A stretch of DNA of 64,000 nt from Sphingobacteriales bacterium 44-15 (GCA_001899685.1 MKWG01000003.1:186001-250000), one strand, 5' to 3'; positions 52,220 to 61,184 are shown, counted from the stretch's first letter. Notes: generated by a model not told the origin, from the sequence alone. Numbers and translations: made by a program.

Positions 52220-53515
52220 TCAGAATGTAAATCTCAGGTCCGTATTAGGATTTACATGTCCTATGTCATTAGCAATATAGCTCAGCACAAGTATCAATAC
52301 AACAGCCGCTATCCACCATTTAATGATTATTCGCCCGTATCGCGGTGAAGCTGCATTATATATTTCCGCAGGCTGTGCAACAGATTGCTTTAAAAACAAC
52401 CACACTGCTACCAGGTTTACCCAGTACAGGTGCTGCGAGCTGAATTTTGGGGTAAGCCAGATAGCGCTGATAACATTGCTGATCAATATATACCATACCA
52501 GGTAGATCAGCACGAACCACATGGTTTGCTTTGCCGTTGCTGCTTTTTGCGTGCCCGGCTTACAGGCGTTGAGCAATAGGATCATCAGTATAACAGACAA
52601 TGCCCACAGCACAAGCTGCCAGGTGAGTGCAAAAGCTGCGGGATCTGCAGCATTTATTATTGTGCCTGTACGCACCAGCGTTCCGGTGTTAACCCCTTCT
52701 ATCAGGTTGAAAACAGGGAGGATCACGATGAGAAATATCCATGCTATAATATTGGACATGCGCTCCGGCGCAATAGTCTTCTGCCAGTTGCTGTGGGCGA
52801 AAATGCCATACGATAAACCCAGCCCGCTGAAGAACCCGATAGAATATTCCATCACATTCCACCAGTTGAAGCTGATGCCGGTGGTTTGTCCCATCCGTTG
52901 CAGGAAATTGCCCAGCGCAAAGCCAAACCCTGCGCCAAGCGCGCTGAAAAAGGCAACACGGAGCGCTTCAATATTGCCGTTGCGGTAGAGATACCATCCT
53001 AAGGCAAATGCAGCGCCAAGACTTGCAGCCCATAGTTCCGACCGCGGCGGTGTCATCAGCCATCCCAGTTGATAGATCAACAGTCCCCACACCAGGAAAC
53101 CGCCCACAAACATCTGCACAAAAAGAGATGCCCAATCTACCTTTTTCTCTTTACCCGATTCCAGCGCAAGCCCTGTGATACCACCACCCAGAAAACCATA
53201 CAGGCAACCGATGACCATGAGCATAAGCAGCCCATAGCTGGTATTGATATAGTCTGCCGTGTGACCATAGCCCACTACTTTTCCATAGCTGATAATGCCC
53301 CCGGAACCCCAGGCTATAGCGCCGAGCGCCACTATTACCGGGAACCGTTCGTACCAGTCTTTCCGCCCGGATAATACAATGACAGCGCCAATACCGATAG
53401 CCGCCGCCCATGTAGCGCCATATTCATGACCAATCTGCCCGCGGGCAGCCCAGGCTGTGCCAAAGGCAAGCGCCGCCGGCAACATTTTTTTCAGGAATAG
53501 ACCGGAAGCATTCAT
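52220..53515 (-). CDS. Uncharacterised polytopic membrane protein of the sialidase-like cluster
   Basis: A 431-residue protein with about 11-12 membrane helices that I do not assign to a known transporter family. Conserved-looking Gly-rich loops include AARGQIGHEYGATWAAAIG near the N-terminus, WGSGGIISYGKVVGYGHT and GCLYGFLGGGITGLALESG. The pattern (His, Tyr and Gly in re-entrant-like loops) suggests a channel or transporter. It lies 102 bp after the sialidase-like gene, last in the SSS-lyase-sialidase row, so it may take up or sense the same sugar acid. A repeat lies between it and the sialidase gene. Confidence 0.75.
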   Translation of the reverse strand: MNASGLFLKKMLPAALAFGTAWAARGQIGHEYGATWAAAIGIGAVIVLSGRKDWYERFPVIVALGAIAWGSGGIISYGKVVGYGHTADYINTSYGLLMLMVIGCLYGFLGGGITGLALESGKEKKVDWASLFVQMFVGGFLVWGLLIYQLGWLMTPPRSELWAASLGAAFALGWYLYRNGNIEALRVAFFSALGAGFGFALGNFLQRMGQTTGISFNWWNVMEYSIGFFSGLGLSYGIFAHSNWQKTIAPERMSNIIAWIFLIVILPVFNLIEGVNTGTLVRTGTIINAADPAAFALTWQLVLWALSVILMILLLNACKPGTQKAATAKQTMWFVLIYLVWYILISNVISAIWLTPKFSSQHLYWVNLVAVWLFLKQSVAQPAEIYNAASPRYGRIIIKWWIAAVVLILVLSYIANDIGHVNPNTDLRFTF

Positions 53516-53530
53516 CAGGAAGAATATTTA

Positions 53531-53585
53531 GGAAATGAAAATATGTGAGACGATAAACGTGAGACGACAAACCTGAAACCTGCAA
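53531..53585. repeat. Family A repeat (copy 9)
   Basis: GAGACGATAAACGTGAGACG, ACAAACCTGAAACCTGC in the short gap between the membrane protein and the sialidase-like gene. One-sided, without a clear matching arm. Confidence 0.55.
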
Positions 53586-53617
53586 CTGTCTTATTCCTTA
53601 CCACTTACTTCTGTCCA

Positions 53618-54718
53618 CTATTTCCTCTCCCCCGCCGCCTTTACAAGGTCATCTTTCTTCCCGATCCAGTACGCGATCTTTTTCCGTTTCCAGGTATAGC
53701 ATACGGCTATTGTATCACCGTAGCTGATAACACCGGGGTAAGAAAATTCATCATTTTTTGTATCGCTGTCAATATCCAGGATCTTCGGCCACGTCTTGCC
53801 GTTATCTGTTGAAATGGCTAATGAAAGCGGGGAACGCGAACCCCAGTTGGAGGTATCGGGATTATAGGCGAGCACAAGCGTGCCATCCGGCAGCTTCGTC
53901 AGGTCAATGCCGCTGTTGGGATTTGGCAAACCTGTTTTATATCCGTCAGACCAGGTTTTACCATAGTCATCGGAATCCGCCCTGTAGATAGCGCCATCAG
54001 AGCTGCGGAGCAGCATGTGTACCTTACCCGGAGCAGATTCCCATAGCGTAGGCTGAATAACGCCTTTTCCTTTCATCTTCGTTCTGTCGAGCTTTATGTA
54101 GGCAGCAGCCTGCCATGTCTTTCCATTGTCGGCGCTGATATCTGCAAAAGCATTCCATGCGCCTTCTTCATGCGAAGCGCCGGCAATCCATGTTCCGTTA
54201 GAAAGCACTATGGGCTTATTGCGTACCGGGCCGCGGCCGCCTTTATCTCCTGCTACCAGTTCCCCGGCATCGCTCCAGGTTTCGCCGTTGTCATCAGAAG
54301 TTTTGACCCAGGTTTCCCAGGAAGGGATCTTTTTACCTACTTTAAAAAACAAAAATATCTTGCCCTGCGGCGACTGGAACAATACAGGGTTCCAGTGTGC
54401 ATCCTCTCTTATTTTAGCTATTTCCACAGGCTTTGACCAATTGCCCGGTTCTCCTTTTGTAAGCCATATTCCCACATCATCTGTTCCTTCTTTCTTACCG
54501 CCAAACCATGCAGCAAGAAATTTCCCGTTCTGCAGGTGCAGGATAGTAGATGCATGACATTCGGCAAAAGGCTGCCCGTCTTCAAAAAAATACCCGCGAA
54601 TAAAGGGAGTGCTATCGTTCCCTGAAGTCAAGACTTCACCTGTTTTATTTTCAGCAGCAGGCGTATTGCACGAAAGAACAAACACTGCAAGGCAAATGGC
54701 AAGAAAATTATTGAGCAT
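53618..54718 (-). CDS. Sialidase-like BNR-repeat lipoprotein
   Basis: A 366-residue protein with lipobox VLSCNT (Cys17) and a six-bladed propeller of the BNR_2 type. Four Asp-boxes are visible: SDDNGETW, SADNGKTW, SDDYGKTW and STDNGKTW. ECHASTILHLQNGKFLAAWF with FGGKKEGTDDVGIW is a strong family mark. True GH33 enzymes need an Arg triad, Tyr/Glu and Asp that I cannot all place, so exo-sialidase activity is likely but unproven. Its linkage to a NanA-type lyase and an SSS symporter supports a role in releasing sialic acid or a similar sugar. Confidence 0.85.
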   Translation of the reverse strand: MLNNFLAICLAVFVLSCNTPAAENKTGEVLTSGNDSTPFIRGYFFEDGQPFAECHASTILHLQNGKFLAAWFGGKKEGTDDVGIWLTKGEPGNWSKPVEIAKIREDAHWNPVLFQSPQGKIFLFFKVGKKIPSWETWVKTSDDNGETWSDAGELVAGDKGGRGPVRNKPIVLSNGTWIAGASHEEGAWNAFADISADNGKTWQAAAYIKLDRTKMKGKGVIQPTLWESAPGKVHMLLRSSDGAIYRADSDDYGKTWSDGYKTGLPNPNSGIDLTKLPDGTLVLAYNPDTSNWGSRSPLSLAISTDNGKTWPKILDIDSDTKNDEFSYPGVISYGDTIAVCYTWKRKKIAYWIGKKDDLVKAAGERK

Positions 54719-54747
54719 AGCTACAACTGTTGGGGATGATGATCGTT

Positions 54748-55686
54748 TTATAATACATTCTCGTATTCGGCTTCCCTGATATCAAGCTTCTCACACCATG
54801 ACTGCATCATATTGCGCAAAGTGTCCAGCCCTGCTTTTTCTTTTGGAGTAGGCTCCATTGCATGCGCCCTGCTGATAGCATGAATAGGCAATCCCCTCAT
54901 TTGCAAAAAGAACTTGGCGCTCATAGGATAGGCAGTATGCACAATTACATCGGCTTTGACAAGCTCCGCCTGCAGCCAGGCTACTTCTTCCTGCTTATCG
55001 GGATTATCTACATTATCACAAAGCCATACCATCACTTCGGGATAGAAATTCCCGGCTATTGCCGACATTCCTGCCGCGCCCGCTTTCATGGAAGTAACGG
55101 CATTAGGGGTATGCGCATCGAAGAACTGAAGATCAGAACCCCTTATAGCATCCAGCTTTGCCTGCACCTGCGCTACATCGCAGCAGGTATCTTTGTGGTA
55201 TGTCATCCTGCCGGTTGACACAAGCGTCTTCAATGCATCGGCGCTGACCACCCTTTTGTAAGGCACAGGGCATTCATATAACCCCAGGGGAATATCGCCG
55301 GTCAGCGACATCATTTTTTCAAGTCCTCTCATCATTACGCTTTCCGGTTCTTCTACTTTGGCATAATGTCCCGTGATCAATACCACGGCTTCTATACCAG
55401 TATCGAAGATCTTTTTGGTGAACTCCGCTTTATCTTCAATGGTCAGCCCGAATGATCCTGTGGCTACTACAGGCACACGCCCGTTCACATGATCTACCAC
55501 CGCTTTGGTAAGGGCAATGCGCTCATCTTCCTTTATGCTGTACATTTCACTGGAAAGGCAATTGGCAAATAATCCTTTTACTCCCGCTGCCAGGTAAAAA
55601 TCCACCAGCTTTTTCAACATATCAAAATCCAGCTCAGCCTGCGGAGTGAATGGCGTTATCATTACGGGAACAAACTTTTTTGACAT
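54748..55686 (-). CDS. NanA/DapA-superfamily aldolase (N-acetylneuraminate lyase-like)
   Basis: A 312-residue TIM-barrel protein starting at ATG 55686 (MSKKFVPVMITPFTP). The Schiff-base Lys is in MTYHKDTC and the assisting Tyr in GLYECPVPYKR. The usual GSTGE phosphate/carboxylate loop is replaced by ANCLSSEMYS, so the 2-keto acid pocket is altered and the substrate may differ from Neu5Ac. It would split a 2-keto-3-deoxy sugar acid into pyruvate and an aldehyde or amino sugar. It lies 29 bp upstream of the sialidase-like gene, in one operon. Confidence 0.83.
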   Translation of the reverse strand: MSKKFVPVMITPFTPQAELDFDMLKKLVDFYLAAGVKGLFANCLSSEMYSIKEDERIALTKAVVDHVNGRVPVVATGSFGLTIEDKAEFTKKIFDTGIEAVVLITGHYAKVEEPESVMMRGLEKMMSLTGDIPLGLYECPVPYKRVVSADALKTLVSTGRMTYHKDTCCDVAQVQAKLDAIRGSDLQFFDAHTPNAVTSMKAGAAGMSAIAGNFYPEVMVWLCDNVDNPDKQEEVAWLQAELVKADVIVHTAYPMSAKFFLQMRGLPIHAISRAHAMEPTPKEKAGLDTLRNMMQSWCEKLDIREAEYENVL

Positions 55687-55742
55687 ATAATACAACTTAC
55701 TTTTGATTATAAATATTTGTTCAGATATATTCTAGTGCTGTG

Positions 55743-55830
55743 TCAAACGTGAAACGTGAGATGTGAAACATTCTTTCACCTTTGTCCTCTCACTTTTCAC
55801 GATAAGATGCAGACATAATTTGCCTGATTT
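55743..55830. repeat. Family A repeat (copy 10)
   Basis: CAAACGTGAAACGTGAGATG, TGAAACATTCTTTCACC and CTCACTTTTCACGATAAG, then GCAGACATAATTTGCCTGAT. The last part matches, reverse-complemented, the edge of copy 1 (GGCAAATTATGTCTGTGG at ~262), so the unit extends beyond the hairpins. It lies between the SSS and lyase genes. Confidence 0.7.
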
Positions 55831-55866
55831 AACACTACTTAGAGTGAACATCGCGATCATACATAC

Positions 55867-57390
55867 TCACCTCTTTCTCAGTTTTGTTATAAGCAGTCCC
55901 ACTAAAAAAATAGTAAGCGTTCCCACTACAATGACCATATTCACATGGAACGGGCTTTTCAGGTGTTCCAGTCCCGGTGGAAAGTTTTTTGATAAAGACA
56001 TCCACAGGATGACGATAATACCAATGATCGTTCCGGTGACCGCTTCAACATTCCCGGCTTTTTTTACGATCAGTCCCAGTAGGAACAGCCCCAGCATGCC
56101 GCCTGAAAAGATCCCTGCAAATTCCCACCATAGGTCAAGCACGCTTTTTACCCCGATAATGGCAATACCGAAGATTATTGACAATATGCCAGACAAGGCA
56201 GTGACAGTATATAGTATTGTCATTTCCTTTTTGGGACCGGGATTAGGGTTAATGTAGCGCTGGTAAATATCTTTCAGGAATACCGTTGCAGAGCTGTTCA
56301 TCCCGCTGCTAATACTGCTCATTGCGGCAGAAAGTATGGCAGCAATGATAAGCCCCACTAATCCTTTGGGTACTTTTAACACCATAAAATACGGCAATAT
56401 CTTATCTCCGTAGTCTGCAGGCGTAAGAGAATTGATATCCACTCCTTTTTCCAGAGCCACCTGCTCTTTGACATGTACCAGCAATTCCGGGTGCTGGCTG
56501 AAGTAGGCATACAAAGCGGAGCCGATAATAAAAAACAGCAGCGACATGGGTAGGTACCAGTATACGCAAAGCCAGATGCTGCGGGAGGCTTCTTTGGGAC
56601 TACGCGCCGCATGATAGCGCTGCACATAGTTCTGATCCATCCCGAAATTATTGAGATTGATAAAGAAGCCATACAGGAATATCACCCAAAAAGTAGAGCT
56701 GTGAAAATCAGTAAGGCTAAAGCTTCCCAGGCTGAATTTATCCTCCGCCACTCCTATACGATAAATTTCAGATATTCCGCCCTTCATTTCCCGGAGAATA
56801 ATATACAATACAATAAATGCGCCGATCGTCTTTATGATCCCCTGCACTACTTCCGTCCATATCACGGCTTCCATTCCTCCCATAACAGTATATACAATAA
56901 TGCATATACCGGTCACAATCATTATGGTTTTCATATCCACACCGGTAAGCGCCTGCAGTGTAAGCGCTATCCCGAAAAAAATGGATCCCATGCGGGCGAG
57001 CTGTGTAAGTATAAAGCATACCATTGCATAGGTTCTGGCCCAGGGCCCGAAACGATGCTCAAGATGGGTATAGGCGCTGATCTCGCCGCTTTTGCGGTAA
57101 AAGGGAACAAAAAATTTGGTCGCTATTATGGCAGCGAAAGGCATGGACAGGCTGAACACGAAAGCATTCCAGTTGCTGCCAAATGCTTTTCCGGGTACGC
57201 CCAGAAAGGTATTACTGCTCAGGAAAGTGGCATACATGGAAATCCCCAATGCCCATCCCGGTATAGTACCTGAAGCTGTGGTAAACTGCGCACTGTTTTT
57301 ATTCTTCCTTGAAAAGTACACGCCGACAAGCACCATCGCCAGCAGATAAACAATAATGACAAGCAGATCAATGAGGGGCAAATGTTGCAT
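55867..57390 (-). CDS. Sodium:solute symporter (SSS family)
   Basis: A 507-residue protein with 13-14 membrane helices. Family signs: DLLVIIVYLLAMVLVGVYFS at the N-terminus, GWALGISMYATFLSSNTFLG, YTHLEHRFGPWARTYAMVCF and SSISSGMNSSATVFLKDIYQ in the Na2-site region. With the lyase and sialidase-like genes downstream, the likely cargo is sialic acid or a related sugar acid, but SSS members also carry sugars, amino acids and vitamins. Transcribed divergently from the AraC-type regulator, with a 12-bp-arm inverted repeat in the shared upstream region. Confidence 0.93.
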   Translation of the reverse strand: MQHLPLIDLLVIIVYLLAMVLVGVYFSRKNKNSAQFTTASGTIPGWALGISMYATFLSSNTFLGVPGKAFGSNWNAFVFSLSMPFAAIIATKFFVPFYRKSGEISAYTHLEHRFGPWARTYAMVCFILTQLARMGSIFFGIALTLQALTGVDMKTIMIVTGICIIVYTVMGGMEAVIWTEVVQGIIKTIGAFIVLYIILREMKGGISEIYRIGVAEDKFSLGSFSLTDFHSSTFWVIFLYGFFINLNNFGMDQNYVQRYHAARSPKEASRSIWLCVYWYLPMSLLFFIIGSALYAYFSQHPELLVHVKEQVALEKGVDINSLTPADYGDKILPYFMVLKVPKGLVGLIIAAILSAAMSSISSGMNSSATVFLKDIYQRYINPNPGPKKEMTILYTVTALSGILSIIFGIAIIGVKSVLDLWWEFAGIFSGGMLGLFLLGLIVKKAGNVEAVTGTIIGIIVILWMSLSKNFPPGLEHLKSPFHVNMVIVVGTLTIFLVGLLITKLRKR

Positions 57391-57481
57391 GGATGAGAGT
57401 CTTAGTTTCTTTTATATTAAGGCTGCGTTCAAAGATTATTCAATTTTAAAAAGCAGCCAATGTTAATTGTTACAAAAAGAA

Positions 57482-57518
57482 TAGCATAAATTATTATTGC
57501 TGGCAGTAATTTATGCTA
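57482..57518. promoter_or_regulatory. Inverted repeat operator candidate between symporter and AraC genes
   Basis: TAGCATAAATTA (57482-57493) and TAATTTATGCTA (57507-57518) are exact reverse complements separated by 13 nt. The right arm overlaps the -7 box of the AraC gene, so binding would repress it, and the other side faces the symporter start. Confidence 0.6.
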
Positions 57519-57524
57519 CATTTG
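57517..57524 (+). promoter_or_regulatory. Bacteroidota -7 promoter box of the AraC gene
   Basis: TACATTTG fits TAnnTTTG exactly, 30 bp before the ATG at 57555; TTG at 57497 is a possible -33 element. Overlaps the inverted repeat. Confidence 0.55.
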
Positions 57525-57554
57525 AAGGATTAAAAAAGTCTTTGATCACTGGGT

Positions 57555-58433
57555 ATGCCTGTGCAACAAATTTCTCCTGAGCCCGAAACTTCCGCACAAA
57601 AAGCGTGGCTATTGCCGGCCCGGCTGAGAAGTAAGCTGGATCAGCACCCTATTGGGAAGAACCTCTACATTACCGAGATAGCTTTCCACGATGAAGAAAG
57701 CCTCTTTGAAAAAGAGGTGCTGCAAAATAATCCCGACTATATACTGATCTATTGCGTAAGCGGCACAGGCTGGTATAAAATAAATGGCAAAAAACATGTT
57801 TTGAAAGCTAATCATTTTGTATTGCTGCCCCGCAAAACAGCTTTCATGGTAAGCACAGATCCTTCACAACCCTGGAGCCTCTACTTTGTAAAATTCAATG
57901 GTGTACTGGGAGAAGATATGTACCTGTACCTGCTGCGCGATGATAAATCAGAGCTTACCACGCCTCCGTTAGTCGGCCGCATCGCACAATTCAGGGACAT
58001 CATGCATCATCTCGGGCTGATGGAAAACCTGGAAAACCTGCTGTACGCTAATTTTCGCTTCTATAGCTTTCTCGGCACCTTCCGGCTCACGGTATTTAAC
58101 TATATGAAAAAAGGGATAGACAATATCATCGAGCGTTGCATCATCATCATGAAAGAGCACCTGCATGAAAATCTGACCCTTGATGACCTTGCTAAAAAAG
58201 CATGTGTGTCTGCGTCCTATCTTTCGGCATTGTTCCGGCAAAAAACACACTACTCTCCTATTCATTTATATACTTCGCTAAAAATCCAGAAAGCAAGCCA
58301 GTTGCTTAAAGCCACCAAAATGCCTATCAAGCAGATCGCTGAAGAGATGGGTTACACAGACCAATACAGCTTTTCGAGATCTTTCAAGCAGATCATGGGC
58401 GTTTCTCCCAAAAAATTCAGAGAGCTCAAATAG
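57555..58433 (+). CDS. AraC-family transcriptional regulator
   Basis: A 292-residue regulator: N-terminal cupin-like ligand domain (~60-160; YILIYCVSGTGWYKINGKKH, VLLPRKTAFMVST) and C-terminal double helix-turn-helix (~190-292; LTLDDLAKKACVSASYLSAL and FSRSFKQIMGVSPKKFRELK). It is divergent from the SSS symporter gene, which it most likely controls together with the lyase and sialidase-like genes, and probably itself through the inverted repeat at 57482. The inducer would be the imported sugar acid. It converges with the aldehyde dehydrogenase gene with an 8-bp gap, leaving no room for a separate terminator. Confidence 0.92.
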   Translation: MPVQQISPEPETSAQKAWLLPARLRSKLDQHPIGKNLYITEIAFHDEESLFEKEVLQNNPDYILIYCVSGTGWYKINGKKHVLKANHFVLLPRKTAFMVSTDPSQPWSLYFVKFNGVLGEDMYLYLLRDDKSELTTPPLVGRIAQFRDIMHHLGLMENLENLLYANFRFYSFLGTFRLTVFNYMKKGIDNIIERCIIIMKEHLHENLTLDDLAKKACVSASYLSALFRQKTHYSPIHLYTSLKIQKASQLLKATKMPIKQIAEEMGYTDQYSFSRSFKQIMGVSPKKFRELK

Positions 58434-58441
58434 TTGTCCGG

Positions 58442-59815
58442 TCAGCGTATATAGACTGTCTTTATATTTACAAACTCCCGGATACCAAACAGCCCCAGCT
58501 CACGGCCATAACCGGATTGGTTGATCCCGCCAAAAGGCAGTCTCGGGTCTGATTTTACAAAAGTGTTTACAAAGCAGGAACCTGCCTGCAGCCTGTTCCT
58601 GGCAATCTCTTCACCAAGCGGCAGATCTTTTGTAAATACAGCTCCGCCGAGCCCGAAGAAAGTATCATTGGCAAGCCGTACGGCGTCATCTGTATCGGTA
58701 GCTGAAATAATTGAGGCTACCGGTCCAAAAATCTCTTCACTATACGCAGGCATACCTTTTTTTACTCCTGTAAGTATGGTAGGCTCGTAAAATGCATGCT
58801 CCCCTTCAAAGGAAGGTATTTTGCCGCCAAGGATACATTTTGCGCCTGCCGCTATATTATCCTGCACCTGCCGGTGCAGTTCATCCCGCAGATCTGCACG
58901 GGCCATCGGCCCCAGATCTATCGCTGCATCAAAAGGATCGCCGGTCTTCCGCTGCATCATCTTTTCTTTAAAAAGAGCTGTAAACTCCTCTTCGACGGAA
59001 GATACCACTATGAATCTTTTTGCAGCTATACAGCTTTGACCATTGTTGATGAGACGGCTGTATACACAGGTTTCAGCAGCCTGCTCCAGGTCAGCATCTG
59101 CCAGTATGATATAGGGATCGCTCCCGCCAAGCTCAAGCACTGTCTTCTTTAACAACCTGCCGGCCTCCGCTGCTACTTTCATTCCTGCTCCGGTACTGCC
59201 GGTAAGTGTGACCGCTTTTATGCCGGGATGCTCTATTACAGCGTTGACCGCCCCACTGCCGATCATCAATGTCTGGAACACATTATCCGGAAAACCGGAC
59301 ACCCTTACCAGTTGTTCTATCGCCTGTGCACAGCCGGGCACATTAGAGGCATGCTTCAACAATCCGCAGTTCCCTGCCATCAGGGCTGGTGCAAGAAACC
59401 GGAACACCTGCCAGAAAGGAAAATTCCACGGCATAACAGCAAGCACAATGCCCAGCGGCTGGAAGCTCACATAACTTTTAGCCGCTTCAGTGGCTATGAT
59501 CTCATCTTTCAGGAAACCTGTCCCTTCTGCAGCATAATAATCACAGACGAGCGCGCATTTTTCTATTTCCGAAACACCATCCTTAACGGGTTTCCCCATC
59601 TCTATCGTCATCAGCACAGCAAGCTCTTCTTTCTGATGCCGCAGGTTTTCCGCCATTTTTCTCAGTAAGGCAGCTCTTTCAGGAAAGCCGGTTTCCCGCC
59701 ACAGGAGCCAGGCTTTGTGTGTCTGGTCAATTTTTTTCCCGACCGATGCGGGGTTATCTTCTTCGTAATACCTGTTCAGTTTCCCATTAACGGGATTAAT
59801 GGATGTAATGCTCAT
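58442..59815 (-). CDS. NAD(P)-dependent aldehyde dehydrogenase (succinate-semialdehyde type)
   Basis: A 457-residue ALDH. The catalytic Cys is in NNGQSCIAAKRF and the Glu in VLELGGSDPYIIL; NAD-binding PWNFPFWQVFR and TGSTGAGMKVAAEAG are present. The 455-460 length and the PFGGINQSGYGRELGLFGI end fit the Sad/GabD group that oxidises succinic semialdehyde. It lies beside, but on the opposite strand from, the AraC regulator, so a link to the neighbouring sugar-acid genes is possible but unproven. Confidence 0.9.
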   Translation of the reverse strand: MSITSINPVNGKLNRYYEEDNPASVGKKIDQTHKAWLLWRETGFPERAALLRKMAENLRHQKEELAVLMTIEMGKPVKDGVSEIEKCALVCDYYAAEGTGFLKDEIIATEAAKSYVSFQPLGIVLAVMPWNFPFWQVFRFLAPALMAGNCGLLKHASNVPGCAQAIEQLVRVSGFPDNVFQTLMIGSGAVNAVIEHPGIKAVTLTGSTGAGMKVAAEAGRLLKKTVLELGGSDPYIILADADLEQAAETCVYSRLINNGQSCIAAKRFIVVSSVEEEFTALFKEKMMQRKTGDPFDAAIDLGPMARADLRDELHRQVQDNIAAGAKCILGGKIPSFEGEHAFYEPTILTGVKKGMPAYSEEIFGPVASIISATDTDDAVRLANDTFFGLGGAVFTKDLPLGEEIARNRLQAGSCFVNTFVKSDPRLPFGGINQSGYGRELGLFGIREFVNIKTVYIR

Positions 59816-59962
59816 AATTTCCTCCTATCATTTTTTATGCCGGGAATGTTTCATGGGGCACATTCCGGGACTGGAAAATACAAAGCCTTAACGGGCAGAA
59901 TTATGATATCAAAGGTAATAATAATGTAGTGGAGCGGCCGGGAAATAGTGTTATGTTGATCA

Positions 59963-60018
59963 AGAAACGTCAGAAGTCAAACGTGAAAATCTCAAGTCTC
60001 AACTTTCACATCTCACAA
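59963..60018. repeat. Family A repeat (copy 11)
   Basis: AACGTCAGAAGTCAAACGTG and TCAACTTTCACATCTCACAA lie between the ALDH gene start and the DUF2059 stop at 60013, overlapping the latter. A 198-bp gap otherwise shows a GGAATGT/ACATTCC hairpin at ~59843. Confidence 0.5.
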
Positions 60019-60456
60019 TTGTTTCAAATATCCCTTTTCCCGTAATCTCGCCTGCAACCTTTCCGCAATATCCCTGCCCCATATTTGTCCCAGTTGCATG
60101 GACTCCTGCATGATCTGTGGAGTAACGAGCACAACTTTTTTACCAATATCCGACTGGTAAAATTCAATTAACTGTTTGATCTCTTTATCGGAGTAATATT
60201 TTTCATAAACAGGTACCGTCATATTGATTAAAGTATCGGAATCCATTTCTTTTAAAAATTCGTCCCAGAATTCATCCGGCGCGGTGGATCCCTCTCCTTT
60301 AAATGCATTTACCATGGTTTGAGCCACCTGCACACTGAGCTTCCGGGCTCCCGTCAGTTCAAGAAGCTTTTTAATGTTTTCCGTTTTTGAGCCGGATTGA
60401 GAAAAAGAAGCGGACATTAAGCCGCACGATAGCATTAAAACTAATAACTGTTTCAT
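60013..60456 (-). CDS. DUF2059-domain exported protein
   Basis: A 147-residue protein with a signal peptide (MKQLLVLMLSCGLMSASFSQ; the Cys in LMLSCG is not in a convincing lipobox). The remainder is a helical DUF2059 domain: IKKLLELTGARKLSVQVAQT, then LINMTVPVYEKYYSDKEIKQ and a final FYQSDIGKKVVLVTPQIMQE. The family is widespread in Gram-negative periplasms and uncharacterised. Stands alone. Confidence 0.88.
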   Translation of the reverse strand: MKQLLVLMLSCGLMSASFSQSGSKTENIKKLLELTGARKLSVQVAQTMVNAFKGEGSTAPDEFWDEFLKEMDSDTLINMTVPVYEKYYSDKEIKQLIEFYQSDIGKKVVLVTPQIMQESMQLGQIWGRDIAERLQARLREKGYLKQL

Positions 60457-60603
60457 ATTAATATTTTACAACAGGAAATTTTTCGGTTAAACTACTGTTT
60501 ACAAATTACTAAACGCAGGAACAGGCAAATATCGTATGACGGGAAAATGGCGTTGCGTTACTTATATACCCGAAGTGCCCCCTATACTCCGCATTGATTA
60601 TTA

Positions 60604-60630
60604 TAAAAAAAGAGCTGTAGAAACAGCCCC
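60604..60630 (-). terminator. Intrinsic terminator after the small Cys-containing protein gene
   Basis: Minus strand: GGGCTGT and ACAGCTC form a 7-bp stem (one G-U) around a 4-nt loop (plus positions 60612-60629), followed by seven Ts (60605-60611). It lies 73 bp downstream of the stop codon. Confidence 0.85.
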
Positions 60631-60702
60631 TTTGTGTAGCATGAGAAAAATAGTAACTATAATTCCTGCATCGGCAGAATGTATCAAATGTCATCAGGCA
60701 GC

Positions 60703-61017
60703 CTAAAATAAGCTCAGTAAATGTATGGTCTGCATCTCTGTATCTGCTTCTTCAAGAAGCCTTTGCAGATCGTGCAGTTGTTGTGGAGCTAACATGAGGG
60801 CGGCGCCTTCGGTAAATGAAGGAACAATGAATGGGACCTGCTCCTCCATGTTTTCGGATATAAACATATCAGAAACAGTTTTTCTGAACAGCTTATAGGC
60901 AACCGGTTTAAAGATGAGGGATATATTGCCCAGCCGGATATGATAAGTAGCACAGTAGGTGCACTGCAATATATACCTGTCGTCGCCGAGCTGACGCCAC
61001 ATTCTGAATTCGCACAT
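60703..61017 (-). CDS. Uncharacterised small protein with a CxxC motif
   Basis: A 104-residue protein I do not recognise with certainty. It has Cys2 and a CTYC motif (Cys19, Cys22), a possible metal or redox site, in an N-terminal beta-rich half (LQCTYCATYHIRLGNISLIF). A helical C-terminal half ends APQQLHDLQRLLEEADTEMQ. The pattern recalls small Bacteroidota proteins that pair a zinc-ribbon-like start with a helical tail. No signal peptide. A good terminator follows, which supports a real gene. Confidence 0.65.
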   Translation of the reverse strand: MCEFRMWRQLGDDRYILQCTYCATYHIRLGNISLIFKPVAYKLFRKTVSDMFISENMEEQVPFIVPSFTEGAALMLAPQQLHDLQRLLEEADTEMQTIHLLSLF

Positions 61018-61184
61018 AAGCTTTTTGTAAAAATCGGGCGTTATCTCACAAATAATTTACAAAATGAGTAAAATAAGTTTCGCAATAAGAAACTCTTATC
61101 GCCGCCTGCTGAAAGGGAAATAGGAGATCATAAAAGTAAAGCGGCTTTCTTATCCCTGATCTGAGGCTAACTGAAAAGGAAAAA

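Noticed and set aside
56611..57273. 220-codon plus-strand open frame
   Set aside because: Antisense to the SSS symporter gene, rich in His, Tyr and Ser from the complementary hydrophobic codons.
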